A stretch of 42,690 nt of DNA from Prevotella sp. CAG:485 (GCA_000437495.1 FR897825.1:28332-71021); one strand, 5' to 3'; positions 16,480 to 25,112 are shown, counted from the stretch's first letter. The notes: generated by a model not told the origin, from the letters alone. Program-made: numbers and translations.

Positions 16480-18180
16480 ATGAAAAAACTTTTACTTTTG
16501 GCGTTGTGTATGTGCTGCTTTGCTCTGAGCGACGCCACCTACAAACCGGGCTATTACGACAAGATGGAGGGCAAACGCCGCGAAGCCCTCAAGCAGGCTG
16601 CCAAAGAGTGTGTGAAGCAACACACCATGCTCAACTACACCAACCTGCCCAACAACTGGATTTACACCGACGTTTATCCCGACCTCTACAACGGGCAGAA
16701 ACGCTGGTGGGAGATGTACAGCAACGAAATTTATCTCATACGCAACGGTCAGAGCGGCCTACAGTCGTTCCGCGACTGCCACATGCAGCGCGAGCACTCG
16801 GTGCCCAAGTCGTGGTGGGGAAGCGACGACTCGTCGCCTGCCTGGACGGATATCTACAATCTGTATCCCAGCGACGGACCGGCCAATCAGGCCAAGCTCA
16901 ACTATCCGCTCGGCCCCGTTGACCCCAACAATGCCAAGTTCAACAACGGCGCCACCAAGGTAGGCGTTCCGGCACCCGGCTTCGCCGGTGGTTCGGGCAT
17001 GGTGTTCGAACCCGCTGATGAATACAAGGGTGATTTCGCACGCGCCTATTTCTATGTCTTTACGGTATACGACAACCTCAACTGGACGGCCAACTCCATG
17101 GGCAACCGCAACGAATGGCCCACACTGAAGCCGTGGGCTTACGAGATGCTGCTTCAGTGGTCGCGCCAGGACCCGGTGAGCCAGAAAGAGATTCAGCGCA
17201 ACGACGCCGCCGAACGTCAGCAGGGCAACCGCAACCCGTTTGTCGATTTCCCCGAACTCGCCGAATATATCTGGGGCACCAAAAGCACCGAGATTTTCTA
17301 TATCAAAGACCAGAACGGCGGCACCACGCCTCCCATCACCGGCGACCCGGAACTGACAGCGCCCATCAACGGCGAAGCCCTTGACTTTGGCGAAACGGCC
17401 GTCAACGGCGTTAACCAGACGGCGCTGATTGTCAACGGCACCAACATGACTTCAGCCCTGACCATGCGCGTTACCGGCACCGACCGCAGCATGTTCTCCC
17501 TGAGCAGCAACTCCGTGCCGGCAGCCAGCGTCAACGCCCAGGGTGGCACCAAAGTAGATGTCTTCTACCGTCCCACCGCCACCGGCACACACACGGCCAA
17601 CATCACCATCTACGACGGCGGTCTGAAGGCCGAACAGCAGGTCAATGTGGTGCTGAAAGGCCAGGCGCTTCCCAAACCTAATCTCACCGCCGTAACGGCC
17701 ACTGCTCCCACATCGCTGACCGACTCATCGTATGTGGCCAACTGGACAGCCGCTGCCGAGGTAGTGGATTATTACATAGTAACGCGCACACAATATCTGC
17801 CGTCAGGCACCGTAACAACCACCGAAGAGGCTCCCTCAAACAGCCTGCAGATAACTGGGCGCCGATCCGATTGCGACGAGACCTATTCCGTGCAGTCATC
17901 GCGTCTGGGATTCACCTCACCGGCCTCCAACACAATGCTTGTAAAGGCTTCAGGCGTTGAAGGCATTGAGGCCGAACCGCTGATGATAGGCTGGACAAAC
18001 CGGGGCTTTATGGTACTCGCCGACCGGCTTCTCAACCTCCGCGCCTTAACCCCCGACGGCAGAACCGTTTACTTCGCCACTGAAGCTCAACGAGGCACCG
18101 AAGTAGAACTCCCTGCCGGAATATACATCATCACTGCCCAAGGCGGATTCTCGCCCGTAAAAATTGTGGTGGCTCAATAA
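16480..18180 (+). CDS. secreted endonuclease I family nuclease with C-terminal sorting-like domain
   Basis: The product has 566 residues with a signal peptide (1-19). The endonuclease I (EndA/Vvn, beta-beta-alpha-Me finger) domain spans about 20-275: DCHMQREHSVPKSWWG carries the catalytic His (about 106), and DIYNLYPSDGPANQAKLNYPLG carries the metal-binding Asn and core. The family cleaves DNA and RNA non-specifically outside the cytoplasm. An Ig/ASPM-like domain (about 290-390), a fibronectin-like segment (about 395-480) and a C-terminal domain ending GIYIITAQGGFSPVKIVVAQ follow. This end resembles type IX secretion sorting domains, so surface or extracellular location is likely. It is the last gene of the deoC-to-nuclease cluster. 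Confidence 0.85.
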   Translation: MKKLLLLALCMCCFALSDATYKPGYYDKMEGKRREALKQAAKECVKQHTMLNYTNLPNNWIYTDVYPDLYNGQKRWWEMYSNEIYLIRNGQSGLQSFRDCHMQREHSVPKSWWGSDDSSPAWTDIYNLYPSDGPANQAKLNYPLGPVDPNNAKFNNGATKVGVPAPGFAGGSGMVFEPADEYKGDFARAYFYVFTVYDNLNWTANSMGNRNEWPTLKPWAYEMLLQWSRQDPVSQKEIQRNDAAERQQGNRNPFVDFPELAEYIWGTKSTEIFYIKDQNGGTTPPITGDPELTAPINGEALDFGETAVNGVNQTALIVNGTNMTSALTMRVTGTDRSMFSLSSNSVPAASVNAQGGTKVDVFYRPTATGTHTANITIYDGGLKAEQQVNVVLKGQALPKPNLTAVTATAPTSLTDSSYVANWTAAAEVVDYYIVTRTQYLPSGTVTTTEEAPSNSLQITGRRSDCDETYSVQSSRLGFTSPASNTMLVKASGVEGIEAEPLMIGWTNRGFMVLADRLLNLRALTPDGRTVYFATEAQRGTEVELPAGIYIITAQGGFSPVKIVVAQ

Positions 18181-18222
18181 ATCCAAACCCTGCAACAGCA
18201 TCCATAACCGGAATCCCGATAC

Positions 18223-18269
18223 AGCAAACCCGGACAATTCGCATCAATGCCGAATTGTCCGGGTTTGCT
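18223..18269. terminator. bidirectional hairpin terminator between convergent genes
   Basis: A perfect 19-bp stem (18223-18241 with 18251-18269) closes a 9-base loop. It sits between the endonuclease I stop and the stop of the convergent lipoprotein gene. No long T-run follows on either side, so termination strength is uncertain. Confidence 0.7.
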
Positions 18270-18284
18270 ATGCTGAGCAGACGG

Positions 18285-18957
18285 TCAGTCTACGATAAAG
18301 GTAGTGTAATCGCAAATATATTTGTCCTGAATGGACGAATCATTCACCCAACGACCTATCTTATATTTCAGAATTTTGGTTTCATGACCTTTCGGCAGAG
18401 TGTCCTGTGCATTCTTCAGATCAGTGAGATAATTCGGGTTAAACTCTACCCTAATCCTTATCTTCTTACGGATGTCTTTTTGCGGCCAGACAAAAGTACA
18501 GGTATAATCAATCGGGTCCCAGCTTGCCATTTCTGTACGAAACCTCGTCATAGTTGGACATATCACTTTGGCACCTGAACCATAATGTGTAAAGATCTTT
18601 ACCGGACTATCATTCCCCGGAACAGGGATGGTATCACCGAGATAATAATTTTTCCCTTGATACTCAAAGTAGTAACCGGGAAGTTTAATACCGCCCGTTT
18701 CTAAAAGGTTGGTGCCACTGCTGTTTTTTATCACCAGCCATAAGTCCAGGAAATCATAATCTGTTCCCTGCATAGGCTGAGAGAAGACTTTTTCCCAACG
18801 AGGTAAAAGTTCACTTGGTTCTTCCGTATTCCCCGGGTTCGGATTGTCATTATCATCCGGTATATTCGGTTCGTCATTGCTGCAGGCACTCATCAGCGCG
18901 AATACAATCGCGCCCATCATCACAAGCAGCAGTTTTTTTGAATTTTAAATCTCTCAT
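18285..18957 (-). CDS. lipoprotein of unknown function, N-terminus frameshifted at an A7 run
   Basis: The mature part reads SACSNDEPNIPDDNDNP, a lipobox Cys then an acidic linker, followed by about 180 residues of no family I recognise (YYFEYQGKNYYLGDTIPV; ending YICDYTTFIVD). The longest single frame starts at GTG 18923 and lacks a positively charged signal n-region. Starting at ATG 18957 gives MRDLKFKK; if the A7 run (plus-strand T7, 18933-18939) had six bases, this would continue as LLLVMMGAIVFALMSAC, a normal lipoprotein signal. I therefore think the gene starts at 18957 and is out of frame here, or is switched by slippage. A -7 box lies about 70 bp upstream. Base composition is AT-richer than the flanking operons. 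Confidence 0.6.
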
Positions 18958-19027
18958 ATCTCCATCTTTTTATTTGACAAGCACAAGACAAAGTTTGTGC
19001 CTAAGTGATAGTTTATTAGGTTCGCTG

Positions 19028-19035
19028 CAAACATA
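19028..19035 (-). promoter_or_regulatory. -7 box for the 18957 lipoprotein gene
   Basis: The minus strand reads TATGTTTG, matching TAnnTTTG. No clear -33 box was found. The leader to ATG 18957 would be about 65 bases. Confidence 0.45.
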
Positions 19036-19414
19036 ATAAAAATATTCTAAACAGATTTACCCCCACTATTGTTAAATAGCGTTAACAGAAAATTTGAAAA
19101 TTATGCACTTTTCTTGTCGTGAATCATGTGCTCAGCTTTAGCAGGACATAAACTATGGAAATATGCCACAATTTGGCTAATTACAGCCCAAATTTCTTTA
19201 GTAAAAAATCTATTTGCCAAATCAGCAAAGGGCGATTTTATTGATTCGTATTGTTTGATTCAATCCTTGTCTTACAGAGAGAAGGTATTATCCTAAAAAA
19301 CTCCTCACAAAGATATGTTCATGCTGAGCGTCCGTGGCTAATCTGGGAGCTCAATTATTAAAATATCTAAACGGCGGTGAGATCTAATATGATGGCATTG
19401 AGGGTAAAAAAAGA
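19036..19414. other. AT-rich spacer with no recognised gene
   Basis: I find no convincing coding frame, tRNA or strong hairpin here. It separates the 18957 lipoprotein promoter from the terminator of the C10 peptidase operon. Confidence 0.5.
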
Positions 19415-19453
19415 GTGTGTCATAAAGGAGGCTGATGCCCCTCTATGACACAC
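19415..19453 (-). terminator. rho-independent terminator downstream of the C10 peptidase operon
   Basis: GTGTGTCATA (19415-19424) pairs with TATGACACAC (19444-19453), with extra inner pairs. On the minus strand a run of seven T follows. It sits right after the orphan C-terminal fragment at 19494-19547. Confidence 0.8.
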
Positions 19454-19493
19454 GTTCTGAAGTCTTGTGTATGCGGACTATATGTCCGTAGGG

Positions 19494-19547
19494 TTATTCT
19501 TTTATAACCACTTTGCGGGTCTTGTTGCCACGTTTCTCAATGTAAGA
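19494..19547 (-). pseudogene. orphan 3' end of a BspA-like/sorting-domain gene
   Basis: The minus strand encodes SYIEKRGNKTRKVVIKE and a stop. This is nearly identical in protein and DNA to the last residues of the BspA-like gene at 21884 (YIEKRGNKTRKVVIKK). No start or upstream domain is attached; it lies 20 bp past the stop of the 19567 gene. It is best read as the surviving 3' end of a former paralogue, still followed by its terminator. Confidence 0.75.
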
Positions 19548-19566
19548 CCCCATTCAACAAAAAATG

Positions 19567-20286
19567 TTAATTGCCGGCAGGGTTGATGTGGCAGAAAATG
19601 TAATTGTCAGTCGAGGTCATTGTGCCGTCAGGAAACATTATTTCCAACGTATATTTATGGCCTTTGCAATTAGCATAATTATGAAACGTATTGTCCTCGT
19701 TCGTCAGGCCGGGTATGTATTCTATTCTCACAGAAACATCCGGACAAAGAGCATATCCTGTCTTGGCACCCCAATTTGACATCTCTATGGAATGATTCTG
19801 CGCGTATGCGTCAACATCTTTATAACCGCTTTCTATGTATCTGAATGCGGACGTATAACCGACCCTGAACAGCCCTGTAACGTCAGCCCCCTGAGGATAA
19901 CGTTCTCCCCACGAGCTATCAGTTGCTATAGCTTTGAAACCTATTACCGGACGACCGAGAAACTGCCGCTGATTTTCCGGCCAGTAAGCCGCTGTTTTCT
20001 TTGAGTAAGCTGTATCTCCATACAGACGGCTGATGCGGGTAAACTCTTCAGGAGCCGAGTCCTGATTAATGTAATTACCGCTGAACGTTATTAAATTCGC
20101 TTTCTCGTTCCTCTCTTCGGGAGTAAGGTTTCGCAGGTCGCTGACAGAGAAACCCGTAGGTTGCAGATAGGAAACAGCCAGACTGTGGATCAACAGACCC
20201 GGCTCATTGTCATCATCGCTGCATGACGTCAGGAGTGACAGTGCTGTCAGTATTACTCCTGCAGCTAAAAGAATCTTTGTTTTCAT
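19567..20286 (-). CDS. lipoprotein of unknown function, partner gene of the C10 peptidase
   Basis: The product has 239 residues. MKTKILLAAGVILTALSLLTSC is a lipoprotein signal (Cys about 22) followed by an acidic SDDDNEPG linker. No family was recognised. Visible features are the repeated Trp/Tyr-rich strands (AAYWPENQRQFLGRPVIGFKAI, GYTSAFRYIESGYKDV) and a C-terminal GHKYTLEIMFPDGTMTSTDNYIFCHINP, suggesting an all-beta exported domain. It starts 11 bp after the C10 peptidase stop and should be co-transcribed. In Bacteroides, C10 peptidases are often paired with small inhibitor lipoproteins; this protein is larger than those inhibitors, so an inhibitor role is only a possibility. Confidence 0.65.
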   Translation of the reverse strand: MKTKILLAAGVILTALSLLTSCSDDDNEPGLLIHSLAVSYLQPTGFSVSDLRNLTPEERNEKANLITFSGNYINQDSAPEEFTRISRLYGDTAYSKKTAAYWPENQRQFLGRPVIGFKAIATDSSWGERYPQGADVTGLFRVGYTSAFRYIESGYKDVDAYAQNHSIEMSNWGAKTGYALCPDVSVRIEYIPGLTNEDNTFHNYANCKGHKYTLEIMFPDGTMTSTDNYIFCHINPAGN

Positions 20287-20297
20287 CTTATGCCGTT

Positions 20298-21557
20298 TTA
20301 TTTAGTTGGATATATGTGTTTGATAATCTTCAGCTTGTAGGCAAAATCGAACGGGCCTGAGCCTGCATTAGGGTTCGGTTCTTCAAGGATGTATTCATCG
20401 CCTGTCATATCGAAGATGCCATTGAGGTAATATCCATCGTACATACCGCTCCAACCCCAATTACAAAGCACATATTCCTCTGTCTCGGTTCTTTCCGAAA
20501 GAATATCATACCCGTTAATGGTGTTCACTCTTTGTTGTACCTTCCGTTGCATTTCCATGAAACCATGAAGCAACCATATATGGCGATTACCGCCAATATC
20601 ATTATTCTCAGTTGAGCCTAAGACTATAACCGGACGAAGTAGTTCCAGTTCATTACGCACATCCGCCTCGTAATAGAATATTTGTCTAGGATTTTTTTCT
20701 GTAGGCAATTTTACGAGTGTATCTGTAGCTTCTTCGTAACCACACTGGTGAAGTACATTAACCAACTGAGGCAAATCTGCCCCTGTCCCATTTTCCAGGT
20801 AATAGAAATCACCAATACCAGGTCTTCCAATCACTTCCATGAACCGTGCTATCTGATCCATTGCGTCGTCAGAAGGATGCGACTGCGTCATAGCATCCCA
20901 GTTAAAATTGTAACCCTGGAATGAAGCCGGCTTATGATAAATCGACATCGCTTGAGCCACAGCAACTCCACCGCACCCTACATACGACTTATGTCCTGAA
21001 ACCATCGGTGTGTATTTATTATAGGGTGAACCTTGATCCCATTTCACCTTACATAAAGGTTCGGTCTTGATCGTTGTCTGCCATGGGAAATTTACCGTAT
21101 AAGGTATCCCGTCGCCTACAGCCATAGTATCGGGGTCTTCCACGAATTCGCCTATGCGACTTACAAACGCTTTCACTCCATTGTCGGGAAGATTTTGCAA
21201 ATCAAGATTTCCTTTCTCTGAGATTGCAAGCACTTCGGGGAGGGCAGGAGTAGCCGACATTATCGCAAACCCCTGATTGTCTTCGTAATTGAAAACATAG
21301 ATTATAGGTTCTTCACCCGACCGAGTTGTTGGAGTCATACTTTTTCCGTATGACACACAGGAGGAAATCACCGGTTCTTTCCCTCGTGTTTCAGGATAGA
21401 AATTTCCACGAACCTTTATAAGATTCTCTCTCGCTTGTTCTTGAGAGATTTTACCATCTCTCCTTGTTTCGTTTTGAGGAATGCTCAACTCATTCTCCAT
21501 CTGAGAACATGAAACAAGCATCAACAAAACAAGGAAAAATAAAATGATTTTTTTCAT
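20298..21557 (-). CDS. C10 (streptopain-type) cysteine peptidase lipoprotein
   Basis: The product has 419 residues. The lipoprotein signal ends LVSC (Cys17). A Spi-like inhibitory propeptide region follows (about 35-150, with YVFNYEDNQGFAIMSATPALPEVLAIS). The mature catalytic domain begins near VKWDQGSPYNKYTP. The catalytic Cys195 lies in YVGCGGVAVAQAMSIY, and His326 lies in GGNRHIWLLHG. CNWGWSGMYDGYY (365-377) is the conserved Trp block. C10 enzymes are secreted proteases that cleave host or competitor proteins after removal of the propeptide. The gene is first of a two-gene unit with 19567 and has a -7 box about 105 bp upstream plus a palindrome. It is AT-rich relative to the window, which suggests acquisition. 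Confidence 0.88.
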   Translation of the reverse strand: MKKIILFFLVLLMLVSCSQMENELSIPQNETRRDGKISQEQARENLIKVRGNFYPETRGKEPVISSCVSYGKSMTPTTRSGEEPIIYVFNYEDNQGFAIMSATPALPEVLAISEKGNLDLQNLPDNGVKAFVSRIGEFVEDPDTMAVGDGIPYTVNFPWQTTIKTEPLCKVKWDQGSPYNKYTPMVSGHKSYVGCGGVAVAQAMSIYHKPASFQGYNFNWDAMTQSHPSDDAMDQIARFMEVIGRPGIGDFYYLENGTGADLPQLVNVLHQCGYEEATDTLVKLPTEKNPRQIFYYEADVRNELELLRPVIVLGSTENNDIGGNRHIWLLHGFMEMQRKVQQRVNTINGYDILSERTETEEYVLCNWGWSGMYDGYYLNGIFDMTGDEYILEEPNPNAGSGPFDFAYKLKIIKHIYPTK

Positions 21558-21661
21558 CGCTTGCTTTGTTTTAGATTAAACTTTTCTATTCTATTGCCTA
21601 ATTTCTAATTAAAATATAGGCAGTAAGTTCATAAAAAAATTTACATCATTCGTTCTGGTGG

Positions 21662-21669
21662 CAAAGTTA
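21662..21669 (-). promoter_or_regulatory. -7 box of the C10 peptidase operon
   Basis: The minus strand reads TAACTTTG, an exact match to the Bacteroidetes -7 consensus. No TTTG is seen at the usual -33 spacing, which would fit dependence on an activator at the palindrome about 35-50 bp upstream. Confidence 0.6.
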
Positions 21670-21701
21670 AACAAAAAACAAACAACGCAGCATAAAAAAT
21701 T

Positions 21702-21719
21702 TTATGTTGTACAACATAA
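21702..21719. promoter_or_regulatory. 18-bp perfect palindrome, candidate operator
   Basis: TTATGTTGTACAACATAA reads the same on both strands and is centred about 45 bp upstream of the C10 peptidase -7 box. That position suits a dimeric activator. No matching site was noticed elsewhere in the window. Confidence 0.5.
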
Positions 21720-21806
21720 TTTAAATTAAATATATTATCCTATGATTACATTTCACCATATTGATTTAAAAATTTCCTTACCTCATTATTAATATATAAC
21801 AAAAAA

Positions 21807-21847
21807 AACGGAGGCTGTGAAAACATCTTTTTGACACAGCCTCCGTT
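21807..21847 (-). terminator. rho-independent terminator of the BspA-like gene
   Basis: AACGGAGGCTGTG (21807-21819) pairs perfectly with CACAGCCTCCGTT (21835-21847). On the minus strand a run of T follows. Confidence 0.88.
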
Positions 21848-21883
21848 AACAGGTATGCTTTTTAAGCTATCAATATTGAGTTT

Positions 21884-24002
21884 CTATTTCTTTATAACTA
21901 CTTTGCGGGTCTTGTTGCCGCGTTTCTCAATGTAAATGCCGGAGGCAGGATTTGCCACCTTCATGCCCTGCAGGTTGTAATAAACCGGCGCAACCTGTGC
22001 ATCTTCATCTTCGAGGTCTGTGATGCCGCTATTGTCTTTCTCTATAGCAGAGAAGTTCTTCCATCCGGGAGCAGCTTTGTAGGCAGCTATTGACTCTTCA
22101 GGAACATACAGCACGCAATTGGCTGCGAAGGGCGAGAAGACTGCATCTGCAGATACTGCGGGAGGCGTTATGGCACGGCAGGTCAGCTTGGTTATGTTTT
22201 TGGCACTGCTGAAGACTGACGAGCCAATGCTGTCGAGTGTGGAGGGGAAGGTGAGCTCGGTAAGGCCTGAGCAGCCGTAGAAGGCATACTGGTAAATTGC
22301 CTTTAGGCCGTGGTGCAGACCAACGTTCTTCAGTTTGCGGCATGCGTTGAAGATCTCTTTTGTGAGAATTTCCACACCGCCGGGAATGTCTATTGACTCC
22401 AGTGAGCCGCAGTTATAGAACGAGCCGTCGATAGAGGTGAGGGTGGAGGGCAGGTTGATGTCAACCAGGCTGTCGTTCTGATAGAAGCAGCGGTAGCCGA
22501 GCGATGTGAGGCCTTCAGGAAGCACATACTTCTTCACCGGACGCATATATGCGAAGCAGTTGCCGGGGATGGACTTAATGCTTGCGGGTATGGTGATAGT
22601 CGTGCCAAGGGGCTCTTCGCCGATGAACACTTTACCTGTCTTTACAGCTGACGCCGATGAGTAAACACGGCAAAGCGGGTTGGCATTGTTGTTGAAGAAG
22701 TTGATTTTGCACCAAGCCTCCAGGCTGGCAATGTGCAACTCGTTGATGCCTGAGCTATAGAAGGCGTTGTTGCCGATATTGGTAATGGAAGCCGGTATGG
22801 TGACGCTCTTCACGGTTTTATTGCTGGCAAAAGCGCTTTCGTTAATGGTATTCACCACGCACTCAACACCGTTATAAGTAATCTTGTCTTTGATGTTGAG
22901 AGCCGTGGTTGTGGGTTCGGCACCTAAAACGATGGCTGTTTTGGCTTCGGGGTCGCATTTGTAGCGGATGCCGTCTATGGTATCGCAGTTTTCCACCGGA
23001 GCCTTGATGATGTTAAAATTGGCTACGAGTTCGAAATTGCCCGTCAGGAAACCACGCCATGTAGTTCCGTCTTTATAAGCCTCAAAAAGCTTCTTGACGG
23101 TGGTGAGGGTAGTCTTGCCGCCGGTGGTGTCAACCACAAACGAGGGGTTGTTTGACACCTTGTTTACCGTGTTGACGTTGCGGTAAAGCAGATTGTAAAT
23201 CTGGTCAACATTTGTGGTGGGATTGTGATAGAAGTCCACCGGAGTTGTCGTGGTCGTTATAGTGGCCTGTTTTGCGCTCTGGATGTTGAATTTGAGGTCA
23301 TATTTATGGCTGTAGAGCCACTGGCTGAAGCCGAGCACTGTGAAGTGCTTATCGTCGAATTTGGCAACGTATACCGGATACTCATAGTTGGTGGTGGGCT
23401 TCAGGGTGTTGAAATCAATACGGCTGATTTTCATCATGCCGTTAGCCTCTTTAGCGGCCACATTGTTCATCCACACATAACAGCCGCCATCGGGAACCTT
23501 GGCATAGAAACCGTCGGCAAAAATTATCTCGTTGTCGCTGATTGTGGCAACCACCGGGTCAGTGCTGAACTTGGAGTAATTGCTTGCTTTGGTGAGGTTA
23601 TAGATGGTGATGGCCTCACCGGAATTGTTTTTACCTATCACCTTGTTGACGGGAATGGTGATGCGGCCTGTCGAGGGATCATATTTGCCCTTGAGGTCGT
23701 ATCCCATGGCGATGCCTTTTCAGCAGAACGCTGTCGCCAGCTGCCTGAACCATGATGCTGCCGGCACGCTCGCCGTAGTTGATGAAGCTGCCGTAGGTGG
23801 TTACGTAGTTTTTGCCTACTATTGAAGCCGGAGCTGCACCTTTGGCGGCTGCTTTGGGCATGGTTGCCTTTGAGCTCGGAGAGTAGGTTACTTTGACTTG
23901 TTGCGGCTCTGTGATTCTTTGATCCTCTACAGGAACAGACTGCGCGGCGGCGCTTACCGTTCCGGCAAGGAGACTCAGAGCCAGAATGGAAAGTTTTTTC
24001 AT
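21884..24002 (-). CDS. BspA-like leucine-rich-repeat surface protein, frameshifted near the N-terminus
   Basis: The N-terminal part (24002-23720) gives a signal peptide MKKLSILALSLLAGTVSAAAQ and reads to QAAGDSVLLK. One extra A in AAAA (plus T4, 23717-23720) then moves the frame; with three A it would run on as GIAMGYDLKGKYDPSTG into the long frame ending at 21884. Intact length would be about 705 residues. The middle is unrecognised (about 90-300). LRR_5/BspA repeats follow (about 320-600: VTIPASITNIGNNAFYSSGINELHI, LTSLGYRCFYQNDSLVDINLPSTL). The end YYNLQGMKVANPASGIYIEKRGNKTRKVVIKK resembles type IX secretion sorting tails. BspA-like proteins mediate adhesion and are surface-exposed. The gene is monocistronic with a strong terminator. 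Confidence 0.8.
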
Positions 24003-24065
24003 GCTCTTTGTTATTTATTGATATATTGGTGTTCGGTTTTAAAGATTTACCGAAGTTTGGTTGTG

Positions 24066-24073
24066 CAAATATA
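24066..24073 (-). promoter_or_regulatory. -7 box of the BspA-like gene
   Basis: The minus strand reads TATATTTG, with an ATTG 19 bp further upstream at the -33 position. The leader to ATG 24002 is about 55-60 bases. Confidence 0.55.
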
Positions 24074-24719
24074 ATAATTCTTAATAGTTCTGCAATTTTT
24101 TCTGATTAATTGCGATTATTGAAATTTTTTCCATTGTCTTTTTGAAAGAAGGCAACACGGGTTCAGGCGTGTTCTCATGTTCCCTAATTGCAAAATGACA
24201 AATGAAACCCTATTTCGTGCTGAAAACGGGTGTTAAAAAAATCTTTTTGAATTATAGTTTTTCATGGGCAAAAACAGGGGCAAAAAAAAGCAGACCTCTT
24301 TCCCAAGAAATCTGCCGCGTTGCGAATCAAATTATTTCTACAAACCTAACATAAACGATTATTTAGTACGATAAACCTAAGTTATTTTTTCACTCCCTTG
24401 AAATTTACCTATTATTACCTTCGTTGTATTTGCGATTCCAAATTTTTTGACACTGCAAAATTACTCCATTGCAATACCCCCGGCAAGCGTTATGGCAAAA
24501 ATATAGATTGAAAAATAGAACATAACCGCGTATGTTATTGTTATTCAGTTATTTACAATTTCTCAATATAGGGCTAAATATAGATTGTTATATTGACAAT
24601 AAAGGGCCTGTTTACGCTCTGTTTGGCGGCGAAGCCAGTCAGGAAAGCCAATTTTATGCCCCGGGACTGCGTAATTTTCACTCTTTGGTTGTTTAAATTT
24701 AAAAAGATTAGAAAATACT
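24074..24719. other. 650-bp AT-rich spacer with no recognised gene
   Basis: No coding frame, tRNA or clear promoter for the 24720 gene was found. A 12-bp direct repeat, AAATATAGATTG, occurs at 24499-24510 and 24576-24587. Confidence 0.5.
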
Positions 24720-24956
24720 ATGGACGACAGACTTACTTATGAGGAGAAGAAGGAACTTCCCTCAAGTGTATTTGGTTTACCCGAACGCAGAGAATATCCC
24801 ATGCCTGATGCAGCGCATGTAAGGGCTGCGGAAGCATATTTCCGTTATTGCCCTGAGGACCTCAAGCCGAAGCTGGCACGCGCCATCGTGGAAAGAGCCC
24901 GCGAATACGGCGTTGACGTGGAGAGCCCCACAGTGCTCTCTTACGCGCAGATGTAA
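24720..24956 (+). CDS. small DUF6582-like protein
   Basis: The product has 78 residues. The pattern SSVFGLPERREYPMPDAAHVRAAEAYFRYCPEDLKPKLARAIVERAREYGVDVES resembles the small DUF6582-type module (LP..R.YP..D..H...A...F) that is found alone in Bacteroidales and also inside phage structural proteins. It is soluble, acidic and has no signal peptide. The function is unknown. It stands alone: 700 bp of AT-rich spacer precede it and a large inverted repeat follows within a few bases. Base composition matches the GC-rich core genes, not the AT-rich cassette next to it. No Shine-Dalgarno sequence is seen (AGAAAATACT before ATG), as is usual here. Confidence 0.65.
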   Translation: MDDRLTYEEKKELPSSVFGLPERREYPMPDAAHVRAAEAYFRYCPEDLKPKLARAIVERAREYGVDVESPTVLSYAQM

Positions 24957-25100
24957 AGCTTAAGAGCCTGAGTTTAAGGAGTTTAAGGAGTTTAGGGAGT
25001 TTAAGGAGCTTAGGGAGCTTAGAGCCTAAAGTTCTTTAAGCTCCTTAATTTCTTTAACCTCCTTAAGCTCCTTAAACTCAGGCTCTCAAAGGCTCTTAAG
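24957..25100. repeat. long inverted repeat built from TTAAGGAG nonamers
   Basis: The outer arms AGAGCCTGAGTTTAAGGAG (24963-24981) and its exact complement (25068-25086) match over 19 bp. Inside, five further 9-bp units (GAGTTTAAG, GAGTTTAGG, GAGCTTAGG) face imperfectly complementary units (CTCCTTAAG, TTCTTTAAG). Many inner mismatches are G opposite T, so a plus-strand RNA could still pair by G-U wobble. It lies between convergent genes and may serve as a terminator. Confidence 0.85.
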
Positions 25101-25112
25101 GCTCCTCAAAAA

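Noticed and set aside
24970..25083. Repeat-rich spacers as CRISPR arrays
   Set aside because: Units are 9 bp with no spacers of constant length, and no cas genes are present.
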